Of a DNA stretch of 64,000 nt, positions 1 to 8,720 are shown in pieces. The notes under the pieces were generated by a model, which worked only from the letters and a program-made list of their open reading frames with translations, did no database searches and was not told the origin of the DNA. Both the position numbers and the translations under genes were made by a program. Position 1 is the first letter of the stretch; every line of letters starts with the position of its first letter. Origin of the DNA: Ralstonia mannitolilytica (GTDB lineage Bacteria > Pseudomonadota > Gammaproteobacteria > Burkholderiales > Burkholderiaceae); contig NZ_CAJPVG010000016.1 in the NCBI RefSeq assembly GCF_905397375.1, forward strand, positions 1 to 64,000, given 5' to 3'.

Positions 1-627
1 CGTCACGTCGGCCACGTTCGCCGCCGTGCATTCCACGTGGTGCACCAGACCGGACGCGTCATCCACGCCGATGTGCGCCTTCATCCCGAAGAACCACTGG
101 TTGCCCTTCTTCGTCTGGTGCATCTCAGGGTCGCGCTCACGGCGGGCGTTCTTGGTCGAGCTGGGAGCAGCAATGAGCGTGGCATCCACGATGGTGCCGC
201 TCTTGAGCATGAGGCCACGCTCGGTCAGGATGCGATTGACCGTCTCGAGGATACGCTGGCTCAGGCCGTGTTGCTCCAGCAGGTGGCGAAAGCGCAGGAT
301 GGTGCTCTCATCCGGCACGACATCCACCCCCAGGTCCAGACCAACAAAGCTCGCCAGCAGCGGCGTGTCGTACAAGGCTTCCTCCACCGCCGGGTCCGAC
401 AGACCAAACCACTGCTGCAAAAAATGAATCCTCAGCAGCTTCTCTACCGCAAAGGGTGGCCGCCCACCCTTGGGACCCGCCTTCGGCGCATACGGCTCGA
501 TGAGTGCGACCAACTCTGCCCACGGCACCACACGGTCCATCTGCTCCAAAAACGCACGCTTGCGGGTGCGCTTGGCGCGCAGCTCAAAGCCCGTATACAT
601 CGGCGCCTCCAGACTCATCTGCTTCAT
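1..627 (-). CDS. IS5-family transposase, truncated by window edge
   Basis: DDE transposase; 209 codons are visible with no stop before the window edge. The start is ATG at 625-627 (MKQMSLEAPMYTG). The N-terminal region has the IS5-type GGRPPF and LLRIHFLQQWFGLSDP segments. These are followed by VVPDESTILRFRHLLE, the first catalytic Asp within VDATLIAAP (about residue 150) and a second acidic segment, MKAHIGVDD. Later catalytic residues lie beyond the window. It would catalyse cut-and-paste movement of its own element. Whether it is intact cannot be judged. Confidence 0.85.
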   Translation of the reverse strand, partial: MKQMSLEAPMYTGFELRAKRTRKRAFLEQMDRVVPWAELVALIEPYAPKAGPKGGRPPFAVEKLLRIHFLQQWFGLSDPAVEEALYDTPLLASFVGLDLGVDVVPDESTILRFRHLLEQHGLSQRILETVNRILTERGLMLKSGTIVDATLIAAPSSTKNARRERDPEMHQTKKGNQWFFGMKAHIGVDDASGLVHHVECTAANVADVT

Positions 628-679
628 GTCGCTATTGTCCCATCCCGGCAGTCTGGCAGGAAGGTTTTGCAGACCTTCC
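1..679 (-). mobile_element. IS5-family insertion sequence, one end only
   Basis: The window begins inside an insertion sequence. The transposase frame is open from 627 to the window edge. Its terminal sequence appears to end at 679, where the minus strand reads GGAAGGTCTGCAAAAC, typical in style of IS5-group terminal repeats. The next four bases, CTAA (680-683), fit the YTAR target that IS5-group elements duplicate. The other end lies outside the window, so the inverted repeat and target duplication cannot be confirmed here. Confidence 0.7.
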
Positions 680-834
680 CTAAGGGGGTCGCCAAGCCAC
701 GCCGCATGCGTGGACGGGCAGGCCTGTTGTGACAAGGAAACGGGCAGACGCAGAACTTTGCTCCGGCAAGCACGAAAAACCGGGGCAGGTCAAGCATGTC
801 TGCTAGAATTCGCCTGCAAATTCAAAGGCTTACC

Positions 835-1689
835 ATGCTCTATCCCGAATTGTTCAAGTCGTTGGAAGCGGTCCGCTGGAATATGGAAAAGGATATTCCG
901 TGGGACCAGTTCGACGCGTCGCTGCTGACCGACGCGCAAGCGCAGACCATCAAGATGAACGCCATCACCGAGTGGTCTGCACTGCCCGCCACCGAGATGT
1001 TCCTGCGCGACAACCGCCACGACTCCGATTTCTCGGCGTTCATGAGCGTGTGGTTCTTTGAGGAGCAGAAGCACTCGCTGGTGCTGATGGAGTACCTGCG
1101 CCGCTTCCGCCCCGAACTCGTGCCGACCGAGGAAGAGCTGCACAACGTGCGCTTCGAATTCGACCCGGCCCCGCCGCTGGAAACGCTGATGTTGCACTTC
1201 TGCGGCGAGATCCGCCTGAACCACTGGTACCGCCGCGCGTCCGAATGGCACACCGAGCCGGTCATCAAGGCCATCTACAGGACGCTCTCGCAGGATGAGG
1301 CTCGCCACGGCGGCGCGTACCTGCGCTACATGAAGAAGTACCTCACGCAATTTGGCGACAACGCGCGCAGCGCATTCGCCAAGATCGGCGTGCTGATGGC
1401 CTCGGCCCGCCGCACGGAAAAGCCGCTGCACCCGACCAACCTGCACGTGAACAAGGCGCTGTTCCCGCAGGACACCGTGCAGTCGCGTCTGCCGAACCCC
1501 GACTGGCTGGAGCACTGGCTCGACGAGCAGATCAAGTTCGACGCCGGCTGGGAAAAGAAGGTCATCGAGCGCATCCTGCACAACATGGGCCTGCTGTTCG
1601 AGCGCACCTTCGAGACCGTGCAGGACCTGAACCGCTACCGCAAGGAACTGAACGCGCGCCTGCTCGGCTCGACCGAACAAGCGGCCTGA
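835..1689 (+). CDS. Ferritin-like di-iron domain protein
   Basis: A 284-residue soluble, mostly helical protein. Two E/D-x-x-H type motifs are visible, EEQKH at about residues 76-80 and DEARH at about 154-158, with further Glu between them (CGEIRLNHWY). This is the ligand pattern of the ferritin-like/acyl-ACP-desaturase di-iron fold. The substrate is unknown. I chose ATG 835 over an in-frame ATG at 796 because a -10-like TAGAAT lies at 804-809, inside the longer version. A strong terminator follows at 1710. It is monocistronic and sits just downstream of the insertion sequence. Confidence 0.75.
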   Translation: MLYPELFKSLEAVRWNMEKDIPWDQFDASLLTDAQAQTIKMNAITEWSALPATEMFLRDNRHDSDFSAFMSVWFFEEQKHSLVLMEYLRRFRPELVPTEEELHNVRFEFDPAPPLETLMLHFCGEIRLNHWYRRASEWHTEPVIKAIYRTLSQDEARHGGAYLRYMKKYLTQFGDNARSAFAKIGVLMASARRTEKPLHPTNLHVNKALFPQDTVQSRLPNPDWLEHWLDEQIKFDAGWEKKVIERILHNMGLLFERTFETVQDLNRYRKELNARLLGSTEQAA

Positions 1690-1709
1690 TCCTTGCCATT
1701 GGCAGCCAG

Positions 1710-1740
1710 CGGCCCATCGATGCGATGGGCCGTTTTGTTT
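1710..1740 (+). terminator. Rho-independent terminator after the ferritin-like gene
   Basis: A perfect 10-bp stem (CGGCCCATCG at 1710-1719 with CGATGGGCCG at 1723-1732), a 3-base loop and the tract TTTGTTTT. It also argues against starting the next gene at the ATG at 1725, which lies inside the stem. Confidence 0.9.
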
Positions 1741-1763
1741 TCCTCTCCGATTTCGCTCTCGCC

Positions 1764-2261
1764 ATGACCGCTCGCCAGCCCGCGCCCGCCTTCGAACAGA
1801 AGATCTGCGACCCCGCCGATGTGGAAGCTCGCGTGGCGGGGCTGCCGCGCCCGCTCGTGTTCACCAATGGCGTGTTCGACATCCTGCATCGCGGGCACGC
1901 GACGTATCTGGCGCAGGCGCGCGCCCTGGGAGCGTCGCTGGTGGTGGGCGTCAATACCGATGCGTCGGTGCGCATGCTCGGCAAGGGCGACGACCGCCCG
2001 CTCAACACGCAGGACGACCGCCTGGCCGTGCTGGCCGCACTCGAATCGGTGAGCCTGGTGGTGCTGTTTGCCGAGCGCACGCCGGTCGAGCTCATCCGCC
2101 GCGTACGCCCGGACATCTACGTCAAGGGCGGCGACTACGACATCGATGCGCTGGAAGAAACGCGCGTGGTACGCGGCTGGGGCGGGACGGCGCTGGCGAT
2201 CCCGTTCGAGCATGATCGCTCCACGACGGCGCTGCTCAAGCGCGTGCGCGCAACGTCCTGA
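1764..2261 (+). CDS. rfaE2: D-glycero-beta-D-manno-heptose 1-phosphate adenylyltransferase
   Basis: A 165-residue nucleotidyltransferase, equivalent to the C-terminal half of E. coli HldE. It transfers AMP to heptose 1-phosphate on the way to ADP-heptose for the LPS inner core. The cytidylyltransferase signature NGVFDILHRGH is at about residues 35-45 (HxGH is the nucleotide-binding motif), and VKGGDYD lies further on. The start at 1764 (MTARQPAPAF) avoids the terminator that covers the ATG at 1725. The stand-alone adenylyltransferase domain is usual in Betaproteobacteria. It converges on the SPOR gene with a 4-base gap. Confidence 0.88.
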   Translation: MTARQPAPAFEQKICDPADVEARVAGLPRPLVFTNGVFDILHRGHATYLAQARALGASLVVGVNTDASVRMLGKGDDRPLNTQDDRLAVLAALESVSLVVLFAERTPVELIRRVRPDIYVKGGDYDIDALEETRVVRGWGGTALAIPFEHDRSTTALLKRVRATS

Positions 2262-2265
2262 GCCC

Positions 2266-3024
2266 TCAGCGCGACGCCGTCACCGACGCGCAGGCGCGCA
2301 GGTCTTCGGCGCCCAGCGTCTTCTTCAGGTTCGCCAGCTCGGCCGCCACACTGGATGCGGCATCGGCGGTGGCCGTCACGCGCAGCGAGGCCGGTGCGCC
2401 AAGCCGCCGGGTTTGCGTCACCACCGCGGTGCGCACGTCCTTGGCGCGCAGTTCGTCCAGCAGTTGCTGCGCCCGCTCCCTGTCGCGGAACAGCCCCAGC
2501 GACACCACAAACGTATTGCCTTCCTGCACGATGGCGGAGTCCGTCACGTTGCGGCGCTTGAGCTCGGCGATCTTGCGCTCGGCGTCTTCGCGCGTGTCGC
2601 GCGCCGGCATGTGAACCCACCAGCGGTTGTCTTCCTGGCGCGTGATGCGCTCCACCTGCACGCCCGCCATTGGCCTGAGCTGATCGAGGCCGCGCGTGGC
2701 CTGTGCGTCGGTCAGGCCGATGAGTTCGGTGCAACTGCCGGCGGTGTCCGCAGCGGCCACGGCCGTACGTTCGATGCTGGCTTGTGCACCCGATGCGGCG
2801 GGTGCCGATGCCGCGGGCGCCGATTTGGGTACGCCTGACGACGATGCCGGTGCCGGCTCGAGAATGCGGATGTCTTCGGTGCGGATCTGGCGGCGCATGC
2901 GCTCGGGTTCGCGCTCGCTCTCGAACCAGGCCTGCGAGACGTCCGGCCCGAACACGCCGGTGTTGGCTGCCAGCAGAACGCCGTTGACGAGCAGCAGGAG
3001 CAGCAGGGCGAGGCGAAGCGTCAT
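2266..3024 (-). CDS. SPOR-domain membrane protein
   Basis: A 252-residue protein with an N-terminal membrane anchor (LRLALLLLLLVNGVLLA), an Ala/Pro/Ser-rich linker and a C-terminal domain of SPOR type (about residues 150-215, including RRNVTDSAIVQ and VVSLGLFRDRERAQQLL). SPOR domains bind denuded peptidoglycan at division sites. The start is ATG 3024; a longer open frame to 3231 would place an unlikely Cys/Arg-rich stretch before the membrane segment and overlap coaX. It lies downstream of coaX and birA on the same strand. Confidence 0.75.
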   Translation of the reverse strand: MTLRLALLLLLLVNGVLLAANTGVFGPDVSQAWFESEREPERMRRQIRTEDIRILEPAPASSSGVPKSAPAASAPAASGAQASIERTAVAAADTAGSCTELIGLTDAQATRGLDQLRPMAGVQVERITRQEDNRWWVHMPARDTREDAERKIAELKRRNVTDSAIVQEGNTFVVSLGLFRDRERAQQLLDELRAKDVRTAVVTQTRRLGAPASLRVTATADAASSVAAELANLKKTLGAEDLRACASVTASR

Positions 3025-3115
3025 GGTGCGTACGGACGGGGATTCAGGCGGTGGTTCGGAATGCAGGAACACGGCGACGGCAACAACGGCAAGACAACGG
3101 GGACAGGGCGGCCGT

Positions 3116-3979
3116 TCATGCCAGCGTTGCCGCGCCCTCCCGGTTCGCGCGCGCCAGCACCTGCAGGCCAAGCAGCACGAGATTATCGTGCATCTGAAAC
3201 GGCATGCGCAGATGCGGCGCCAGTGCGGCACGGGCGCCGCCGCTCAGCACGCAGCGTGCCGGGCCGGGGTACTGGACCTGCAGCGCCTGCCACGTCTGCG
3301 CGATCGCGCCCGCCTGCGCCGTCACGCAGCCCAGCGCGATGGCGTCCTGCGTGTTGTCGGCCCAGGGCGGCGCGACCACGTCGCTGGCGCTCAGATAGCC
3401 GACATCGACTTCCGGCAACTGCGCGGTATTGCGCGAGAGCGCGCGCATCATCAGGGTGAGGCCGGGCAAGATCAGGCCACCCGCAAACAGCCCGTCGGGC
3501 GTGACGACGTCGAGCGTGGTGGCGGTGCCGGCCGTGACCAGCAGCAAGGCTGTGTCGGGCCACAGGTGGCGCGCCCCGACCGCTCCCACCCAACGATCGG
3601 TGCCGAGTTGCGTGGGCTCGCGATAGCCGTTGCGCAAACCGGCGGCGGCATCCTCCGATGCGGCAATGCGTACGCGCGCGCCATCGAAGACGCGGGCGAT
3701 GCGCGCCGTGAGCGCATCACGCAGCGCCGGGCCGGCCACGGCGCTGATCCATACCTCGGGCGGGGCGACTCCGGAGGTGTGGCAGTCGCGCCAATCCTCC
3801 ACCAGTTCGGCCAGTTGATCGTGCGCACGCGCGCCGGCGTGCTGCCATGGCGTGCCGCCTGGCTCTTCGGGCAGCGCATCGACGCCGCTGGCGATCCACG
3901 CCCACTTGATGCGCGTGTTGCCCGCGTCGATCAGCAGCAACGGACGCGCGGCCGCAGGAGGCGTCTTCAGGCGCGTCAT
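3116..3979 (-). CDS. coaX: Type III pantothenate kinase
   Basis: 287 residues. Phosphorylates pantothenate in the first step of coenzyme A synthesis. The ASKHA-fold motifs are present: DAGNTRIKW at about 18-26, the conserved GTDRWVGAVGA segment and TAGTATTLDVV in the middle, and a C-terminal LSGGA. Length fits the Baf/CoaX family in Betaproteobacteria. It overlaps birA by 4 bases (start at 3979, birA stop at 3976), so the two are probably translationally coupled. Confidence 0.93.
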   Translation of the reverse strand: MTRLKTPPAAARPLLLIDAGNTRIKWAWIASGVDALPEEPGGTPWQHAGARAHDQLAELVEDWRDCHTSGVAPPEVWISAVAGPALRDALTARIARVFDGARVRIAASEDAAAGLRNGYREPTQLGTDRWVGAVGARHLWPDTALLLVTAGTATTLDVVTPDGLFAGGLILPGLTLMMRALSRNTAQLPEVDVGYLSASDVVAPPWADNTQDAIALGCVTAQAGAIAQTWQALQVQYPGPARCVLSGGARAALAPHLRMPFQMHDNLVLLGLQVLARANREGAATLA

Positions 3980-4848
3980 GGCTGCGCGTCCTCGGCGGCG
4001 CGCAGCGACACTTCGCCACTATGGATCCATTGCACCCGGCCGCCGGATTCGATGGCGAGCCGCCCATGCGCATCGATCCCATGTGCCACGCCTTCGAGCA
4101 CGACGGCGCCGTCCTGCCACAGACGCACGCGCTGGCCGGCAAAGGCGTCGCGCGCAGCAAACGGCGCCACGAAGGGCGCCAGCCCCAGCGCGCCAAACCG
4201 CTGCAGGTGCTCACCCAGCGACGTGAGCAGCGCCGAGAACACCGCGTTCGGTTCGGGCGCGTCCACCAGTTCTTCGACGCCCGAAAGGCCCCGGCCCAGC
4301 TCGGTTTCCAGCACGTGTGGCCGCTCCAGGTTCAGGCCGATGCCGATGACGGCCCAGGTCTGGCCCGGCGAGCAGCGGACGGTCTCGACGAGGATGCCGG
4401 CCAGCTTGCGCCCGGCAATCTGCACGTCGTTGGGCCATTTGAGCGCGAGGGCCTGCGCGCTGCCGCCGTGGGCTTCGGCATATGCCGCCACGGCGTCGGC
4501 AACGGCCACGCCCACGGCCAGGCTCAGACCGCCGAGCTGCGCCGGCTCGCCGGCAAAGGCGCATGCGACGGAAAAGGTCAGGCCGTGGTTGCCGCTCCAC
4601 GGACGGCCCTGGCGGCCGCGGCCGGCGGTCTGGTGCTGGGCTGCCAGCACGCGCGCGCCTGCGAGCGGCGCGAGCCCGGCCTGCGCCGCATGCCCGGGCC
4701 AGGCCGCATCGCGCACGGCGGCCATCAGGTCGGCGTTGGTCGAACCGGTGGAATCGACCACGTCGATGGGCCAGGCAGCCGCGGGCCCGGTGGGCCGGAT
4801 GTGTTCGCGTGACAGGCGCCAGCGCGCAGAAGGTTCGGCAAGAGACAT
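3976..4848 (-). CDS. birA: Biotin--[acetyl-CoA-carboxylase] ligase
   Basis: 290 residues. Makes biotinyl-AMP and transfers biotin to the carboxyl carrier protein of acetyl-CoA carboxylase. The motifs DSTGSTNADL, QTAGRGRQGRPW (biotinyl-AMP loop) and LKWPNDVQI are all present. There is no N-terminal winged-helix DNA-binding domain, so it should be an enzyme only, not a biotin-operon repressor. It is the first gene of birA-coaX-(SPOR), with a 4-base overlap to coaX. Confidence 0.93.
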   Translation of the reverse strand: MSLAEPSARWRLSREHIRPTGPAAAWPIDVVDSTGSTNADLMAAVRDAAWPGHAAQAGLAPLAGARVLAAQHQTAGRGRQGRPWSGNHGLTFSVACAFAGEPAQLGGLSLAVGVAVADAVAAYAEAHGGSAQALALKWPNDVQIAGRKLAGILVETVRCSPGQTWAVIGIGLNLERPHVLETELGRGLSGVEELVDAPEPNAVFSALLTSLGEHLQRFGALGLAPFVAPFAARDAFAGQRVRLWQDGAVVLEGVAHGIDAHGRLAIESGGRVQWIHSGEVSLRAAEDAQP

Positions 4849-5036
4849 GAACAGAGCAGGCGATCAGGTTTTTGCGCAGGAATGCGGGCATTGTACGAGC
4901 GCGGCCTCCAAACCGGGGCCCAGCGCTTGCTACAGGCGGCGCGCACGCCGCACAGTGGCCCAGAGTGTGACAGTGCCGGGCGGCGCGTTGGCTACAATTC
5001 GACCGATACCCGGCATCACCGCTTACGGAGACCCGT

Positions 5037-6161
5037 TTGATCACCTGCCGTACACCTCAGATCGAGGTACGTGTCGTCGATGGCCGGTCCGTCGCCTTTC
5101 TGTCCGGCGACTGGACCACGCTTGCCCTGGCCGAGCGTGCCGGCGTGCGCGGTGCGCGCCAGCAGATCCGCGCCGGTTTGGACAACGCAAACGCCTGGTG
5201 CCTGACCGAGGTGGGCCGCATCGACCACTTTGGCGCCCAGTTGCTCTGGCGTGCCTGGGGCAACCGCTGGCCCGAGCATCTCGACGCCCGCCCCGACCAG
5301 CGGCGCATGATCGACCGCGTGGCCAAGCTCGACCCGGGCGGCTGGAAGAAGCGCCTGGCCCCGCGCATCAACCCGGTGGCGATCCTGGGCGCCGGCATGC
5401 TCGACTTCTTCAGCCACGCGCGCGACGGCATCGCCATGGTCGGTCAGCTGGTGTTCGATTTCGGCCGCTTGCTGCGGGCGCCGCATCGCGGCCCATGGCG
5501 GGAGATTTCCGCCAACATCTACAGCACCGGCTACAAGGCGCTGGGCATCACCGCGCTGGTCGGCTTCCTGATCGGCATCGTGCTGAGCTACCTGTCGGCC
5601 AACCAGCTGCGCGTGTTCGGGGCGAGCATCTTCATCGTCAACATCCTTGGGATGGCGATCATCCGCGAGCTTGGCCCGGTGCTGGCGGCCATCCTGGTGG
5701 CGGGACGGTCGGGCTCGGCCATCACGGCGCAGATCGGCGTGATGCGCGTGACCGAAGAGCTCGACGCGATGCGCGTGATGGGCATCTCGCATGGTTTTCG
5801 GCTCATCCTGCCCAAGGTGATCGCGCTGGCGATCGCCATGCCGCTGCTGGTGGCCTGGACGGACCTGCTGGCCCTGGGTGGCGGCATCCTGGCGGCCAGG
5901 TTCCAGCTCGACATCAGCCCCGCCTATTTCATTACGTCGCTGCCCGACGCGGTGCCGGTGGCGAACCTCTGGCTCGGCATCGGCAAGGGCGTGGTGTTCG
6001 GCATGCTGATCGCGCTGGTGGCGTGCCACTTCGGCCTGCGCATCGAGCCGAACACGCAGAGCCTGGGCGAGGGCACGACCACCTCGGTGGTGGTGTCGAT
6101 CACGATCGTGATCCTGGCCGACGCCGTGTTCGCCATCCTCTTCAAGGACGTGGGCTTATGA
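5037..6161 (+). CDS. MlaE-type ABC transporter permease with N-terminal STAS domain
   Basis: 374 residues. Inner-membrane permease of an MCE-type lipid transporter. Residues 1-100 resemble a STAS (MlaB-like) domain fused to the permease; then come the amphipathic helix and 5-6 hydrophobic segments with the signatures ANIYSTGYKALG, RELGPVLAAILVAGRSGSA and MRVTEELDAMRVMG. The start codon is TTG at 5037, preceded by ACGGAGA. A -10-like TACAAT lies near 4992. The stop overlaps the ATPase start (ATGA). Confidence 0.88.
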   Translation: MITCRTPQIEVRVVDGRSVAFLSGDWTTLALAERAGVRGARQQIRAGLDNANAWCLTEVGRIDHFGAQLLWRAWGNRWPEHLDARPDQRRMIDRVAKLDPGGWKKRLAPRINPVAILGAGMLDFFSHARDGIAMVGQLVFDFGRLLRAPHRGPWREISANIYSTGYKALGITALVGFLIGIVLSYLSANQLRVFGASIFIVNILGMAIIRELGPVLAAILVAGRSGSAITAQIGVMRVTEELDAMRVMGISHGFRLILPKVIALAIAMPLLVAWTDLLALGGGILAARFQLDISPAYFITSLPDAVPVANLWLGIGKGVVFGMLIALVACHFGLRIEPNTQSLGEGTTTSVVVSITIVILADAVFAILFKDVGL

Positions 6162-7039
6162 CGCGGCCACGCCATTCGCACGGCGAGCATGCCGGGGCGC
6201 CATCGCAGCCGATCACGCCGGCACGCGAACGCGTGATCGAGGTGCGCAACGTCACCAAGCGATACGGCAACGTCACGGTGCTCGACAACATCGACCTGGA
6301 CGTCTTCCGCGGCGAGGTGCTCTCGATCGTGGGCGGCTCGGGCAGCGGCAAGACCACGCTGCTGCGCCAGGTCGTGGGGCTCGAGAAGCCGACTTCGGGC
6401 ACGATCCACATCTTTGGCGAGGAGCTGACGTGCCAGGTCGGCAACGACCTGCAGTCGATGCGCAACCGCTGGGGCATGCAGTTCCAGCACGGCGCGCTGT
6501 TCTCTGCGCTGTCCGTGATCGACAACGTGGCCCTGCCGATGCGCGAGCTGCGTACGCTGCCCGATGCGTTCGTCACGCGCGTGGCGATGCTCAAGCTGCA
6601 GATGGTGGGGCTCAAGGCCAGCGACGCCGACAAGATGCCGTCGGACCTGTCGGGCGGCATGATCAAGCGCGTGGCGCTGGCGCGGGCGCTGTCGCTGGAG
6701 CCGGAGCTGGTGTTCCTTGACGAGCCGACTGCCGGGCTGGACCCGCGCGCCTCGGACGATTACGTGGCGCTCATCCGTGAGCTGCGTCGCGAGCTGGGGC
6801 TGACGGTGGTGATGGTCACGCACGACCTGGACACGCTGGTGGCGCTGTCCGACCGCATCGCGGTGCTGGCCGACCGCAAGGTGCTGGCCGCCCAGCCCAT
6901 CGAGCAGATCATTCAGATCGACCATCCGTTCATCAAGGAGTACTTCCTGGGTGAGCGGGGCAAGCGGGCGCTGATGGCGCTGGGCCCGCAGATGACCGAA
7001 GCGGTGGCTGCCGCCACGCTTGCCGTGCAGGAGGATTGA
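6158..7039 (+). CDS. MlaF-type ABC transporter ATP-binding protein
   Basis: 293 residues. ATPase partner of the upstream permease. Walker A GGSGSGKTT (about 57-65), Q-loop QFQHGALFS, ABC signature LSGGMIKRVALARA, Walker B LVFLDEP and the switch histidine in VMVTHD are all visible. The signature GGM in place of GGQ is typical of MlaF. The start ATG 6158 overlaps the permease stop. A very long in-frame opening upstream is only a G+C-driven artefact. Confidence 0.93.
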   Translation: MTRPRHSHGEHAGAPSQPITPARERVIEVRNVTKRYGNVTVLDNIDLDVFRGEVLSIVGGSGSGKTTLLRQVVGLEKPTSGTIHIFGEELTCQVGNDLQSMRNRWGMQFQHGALFSALSVIDNVALPMRELRTLPDAFVTRVAMLKLQMVGLKASDADKMPSDLSGGMIKRVALARALSLEPELVFLDEPTAGLDPRASDDYVALIRELRRELGLTVVMVTHDLDTLVALSDRIAVLADRKVLAAQPIEQIIQIDHPFIKEYFLGERGKRALMALGPQMTEAVAAATLAVQED

Positions 7040-8007
7040 TGGAAAACAAAGCCCACGCATTTCTGGCCGGGCTGTTCACGATCGGGTTGGCGATCTTCGT
7101 GGCGCTGGCCGTGATGTGGTTCAACCGCGACCAGACCGTACGCGTGCCGTATGACCTGGTGACGCGCTCGACCGTCAACGGGCTGAACCCGCAGGCCGCG
7201 GTCAAGTATCGCGGCCTGGACGTCGGCAAGGTCGACACCATCCGGTTCGACGACAAGGTCCCCGGGCAGATCGTGGTGCGCGTGCTGGTCGACAAAGATG
7301 CGCCCATCACGACCACCACCTATGGCCGCCTGGCCTACCAGGGCGTGACGGGCCTGGCCTACGTGCAGCTCGATGACCGCGGCTACGACAACAGCGGCCA
7401 CGCACCCAGCCCGACGCATCTGGCAACGTCTGACAAGAACCCCGCGCGCATCCGCATGGAAGCGGGCTTCCTCGATGAACTCGACAAGCGCGGCGACCAG
7501 ATGCTCTCCAAGCTCGATCAGACGCTGAATTCGCTGTCGATCCTGTTCGACGATGAACATCGGCAGCAGATCACGGCGTCGCTGCAATCGTTCCAGTCCA
7601 CCATGGACAGCTACAAGGCACTGGCCCAGCGGGCCGAGCCGACGGTGCGCAAGCTGCCGAAGATCGCCGACAACCTCGATGCCACGCTGCTGGCAACGCG
7701 CAGGCTGACCCAATCGCTCTCCGATCCGAATGGGCCGCTGATGGGCACGCTGGCCGGCGCGGGTGCGGATCTGTCGGCGGCCACGCAGTCGATGCAGTCT
7801 GCCGCCAACGTGCTGACCTACGAAACGCTGCCGCAGCTCAATGGTTTCGCGCGCGAAGCCCGTCAGGCCGTGCGCGGTTTCGATCATGCCGTGTCGGATT
7901 TCAATGCCCGGCCGCAAAGCGTGCTGTTCGGCCCTGCGCCCGGCGTGCCGGGGCCGGGTGAGACCGGCTTCACCGCACCGGCCGCCCGCGTTCCGGCCCA
8001 GCCCTGA
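7039..8007 (+). CDS. MCE-domain protein (MlaD-like substrate-binding subunit)
   Basis: 322 residues. One N-terminal membrane helix (FLAGLFTIGLAIFVALAVMWF), then a single MCE domain (about 38-115, including NGLNPQAAVKYRGLDVGKV), then a long helical tail with a Pro-rich end. Periplasmic, lipid-binding. The longer helical C-terminus suggests a needle-like or PqiB/YebT-leaning architecture more than the short MlaD ring. ATG 7039 follows GGAGG and overlaps the ATPase stop by one base. Confidence 0.88.
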   Translation: MENKAHAFLAGLFTIGLAIFVALAVMWFNRDQTVRVPYDLVTRSTVNGLNPQAAVKYRGLDVGKVDTIRFDDKVPGQIVVRVLVDKDAPITTTTYGRLAYQGVTGLAYVQLDDRGYDNSGHAPSPTHLATSDKNPARIRMEAGFLDELDKRGDQMLSKLDQTLNSLSILFDDEHRQQITASLQSFQSTMDSYKALAQRAEPTVRKLPKIADNLDATLLATRRLTQSLSDPNGPLMGTLAGAGADLSAATQSMQSAANVLTYETLPQLNGFAREARQAVRGFDHAVSDFNARPQSVLFGPAPGVPGPGETGFTAPAARVPAQP

Positions 8008-8016
8008 GGAGTGTTC

Positions 8017-8670
8017 ATGCTGACGTTGCCTGCTGTATTGCGCCGTGCGATGCCCGCGGCCGCCCTGATGGCGCTGTCGCTGCTTGGCGCGTGCTCCAGC
8101 ACGCCCGCGGGCCCGACCGCCCTGTACGACTTCGGGCTCGCCCCCACCGCCTCGGCCGGTGCCCGCCTGCCGAACGCGCTGCGTGTGGCCGAGGTGGCCG
8201 GCCCCGGGTGGATGGACGGCAACGCCATCTACTACCGCCTGGCGTATGCCCAAAGCCAGCGCACCGATGCGTACGCCAACAGCCGCTGGCTGGAGTCGCC
8301 CGTGAACCTCTTCGACGCCCGCTTGCGCAACGCGGCGGCCGCACGCGGGCAGGTGGTCGGCTATCCGACGCCGGACGTGCCGACGCTGCGTGTCGAGCTG
8401 GTCGATTTTTCGCAAGTGTTCGATCGACCCGATGCGAGCCGTGGCGTGGTGCGTCTGCGGGCGACGGTGTCGCTGGCGCGCACGGTGATCGGCCAGCGCG
8501 TCGTCCAGGCCGAGGCACCCGCACCGAGCGCCAACGCCGCCGGCGGGGTGGCGGCGCTCACGCAGGCGTCCGACCAGGCCATCGGCGAAGTGCTCGACTG
8601 GGTGGCAGGTCTGCCGCTGCCGGCCGGTTCTTCGGCCGCTTCGGGCGGCATGGGCACGCACCGGCGCTAA
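8017..8670 (+). CDS. ABC-type transport auxiliary lipoprotein (PqiC/YmbA-like)
   Basis: 217 residues. Lipoprotein signal peptide with lipobox LLGAC (Cys about residue 26). The body contains the family's LRVAEV and NAIYYRLAY segments. Family members are outer-membrane lipoproteins paired with MCE transporters, so it probably completes the inner-to-outer membrane lipid path. ATG 8017 is 6 bases after GAGGA; a GTG at 8011 is an unlikely alternative. It follows the MCE gene by 9 bases. Confidence 0.8.
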   Translation: MLTLPAVLRRAMPAAALMALSLLGACSSTPAGPTALYDFGLAPTASAGARLPNALRVAEVAGPGWMDGNAIYYRLAYAQSQRTDAYANSRWLESPVNLFDARLRNAAAARGQVVGYPTPDVPTLRVELVDFSQVFDRPDASRGVVRLRATVSLARTVIGQRVVQAEAPAPSANAAGGVAALTQASDQAIGEVLDWVAGLPLPAGSSAASGGMGTHRR

Positions 8671-8720
8671 GCTATCGGCCGGATGGGAACCCTCCGTGAT
8701 GTGCGGTATCGGACGCTATC

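Noticed and set aside
2696..6157. A continuous open frame of over 1,100 codons leading into the MlaF-type ATPase
   Set aside because: It runs antisense to the SPOR, coaX and birA genes and across the permease. It results from high G+C codon bias. The real ATPase starts at 6158.
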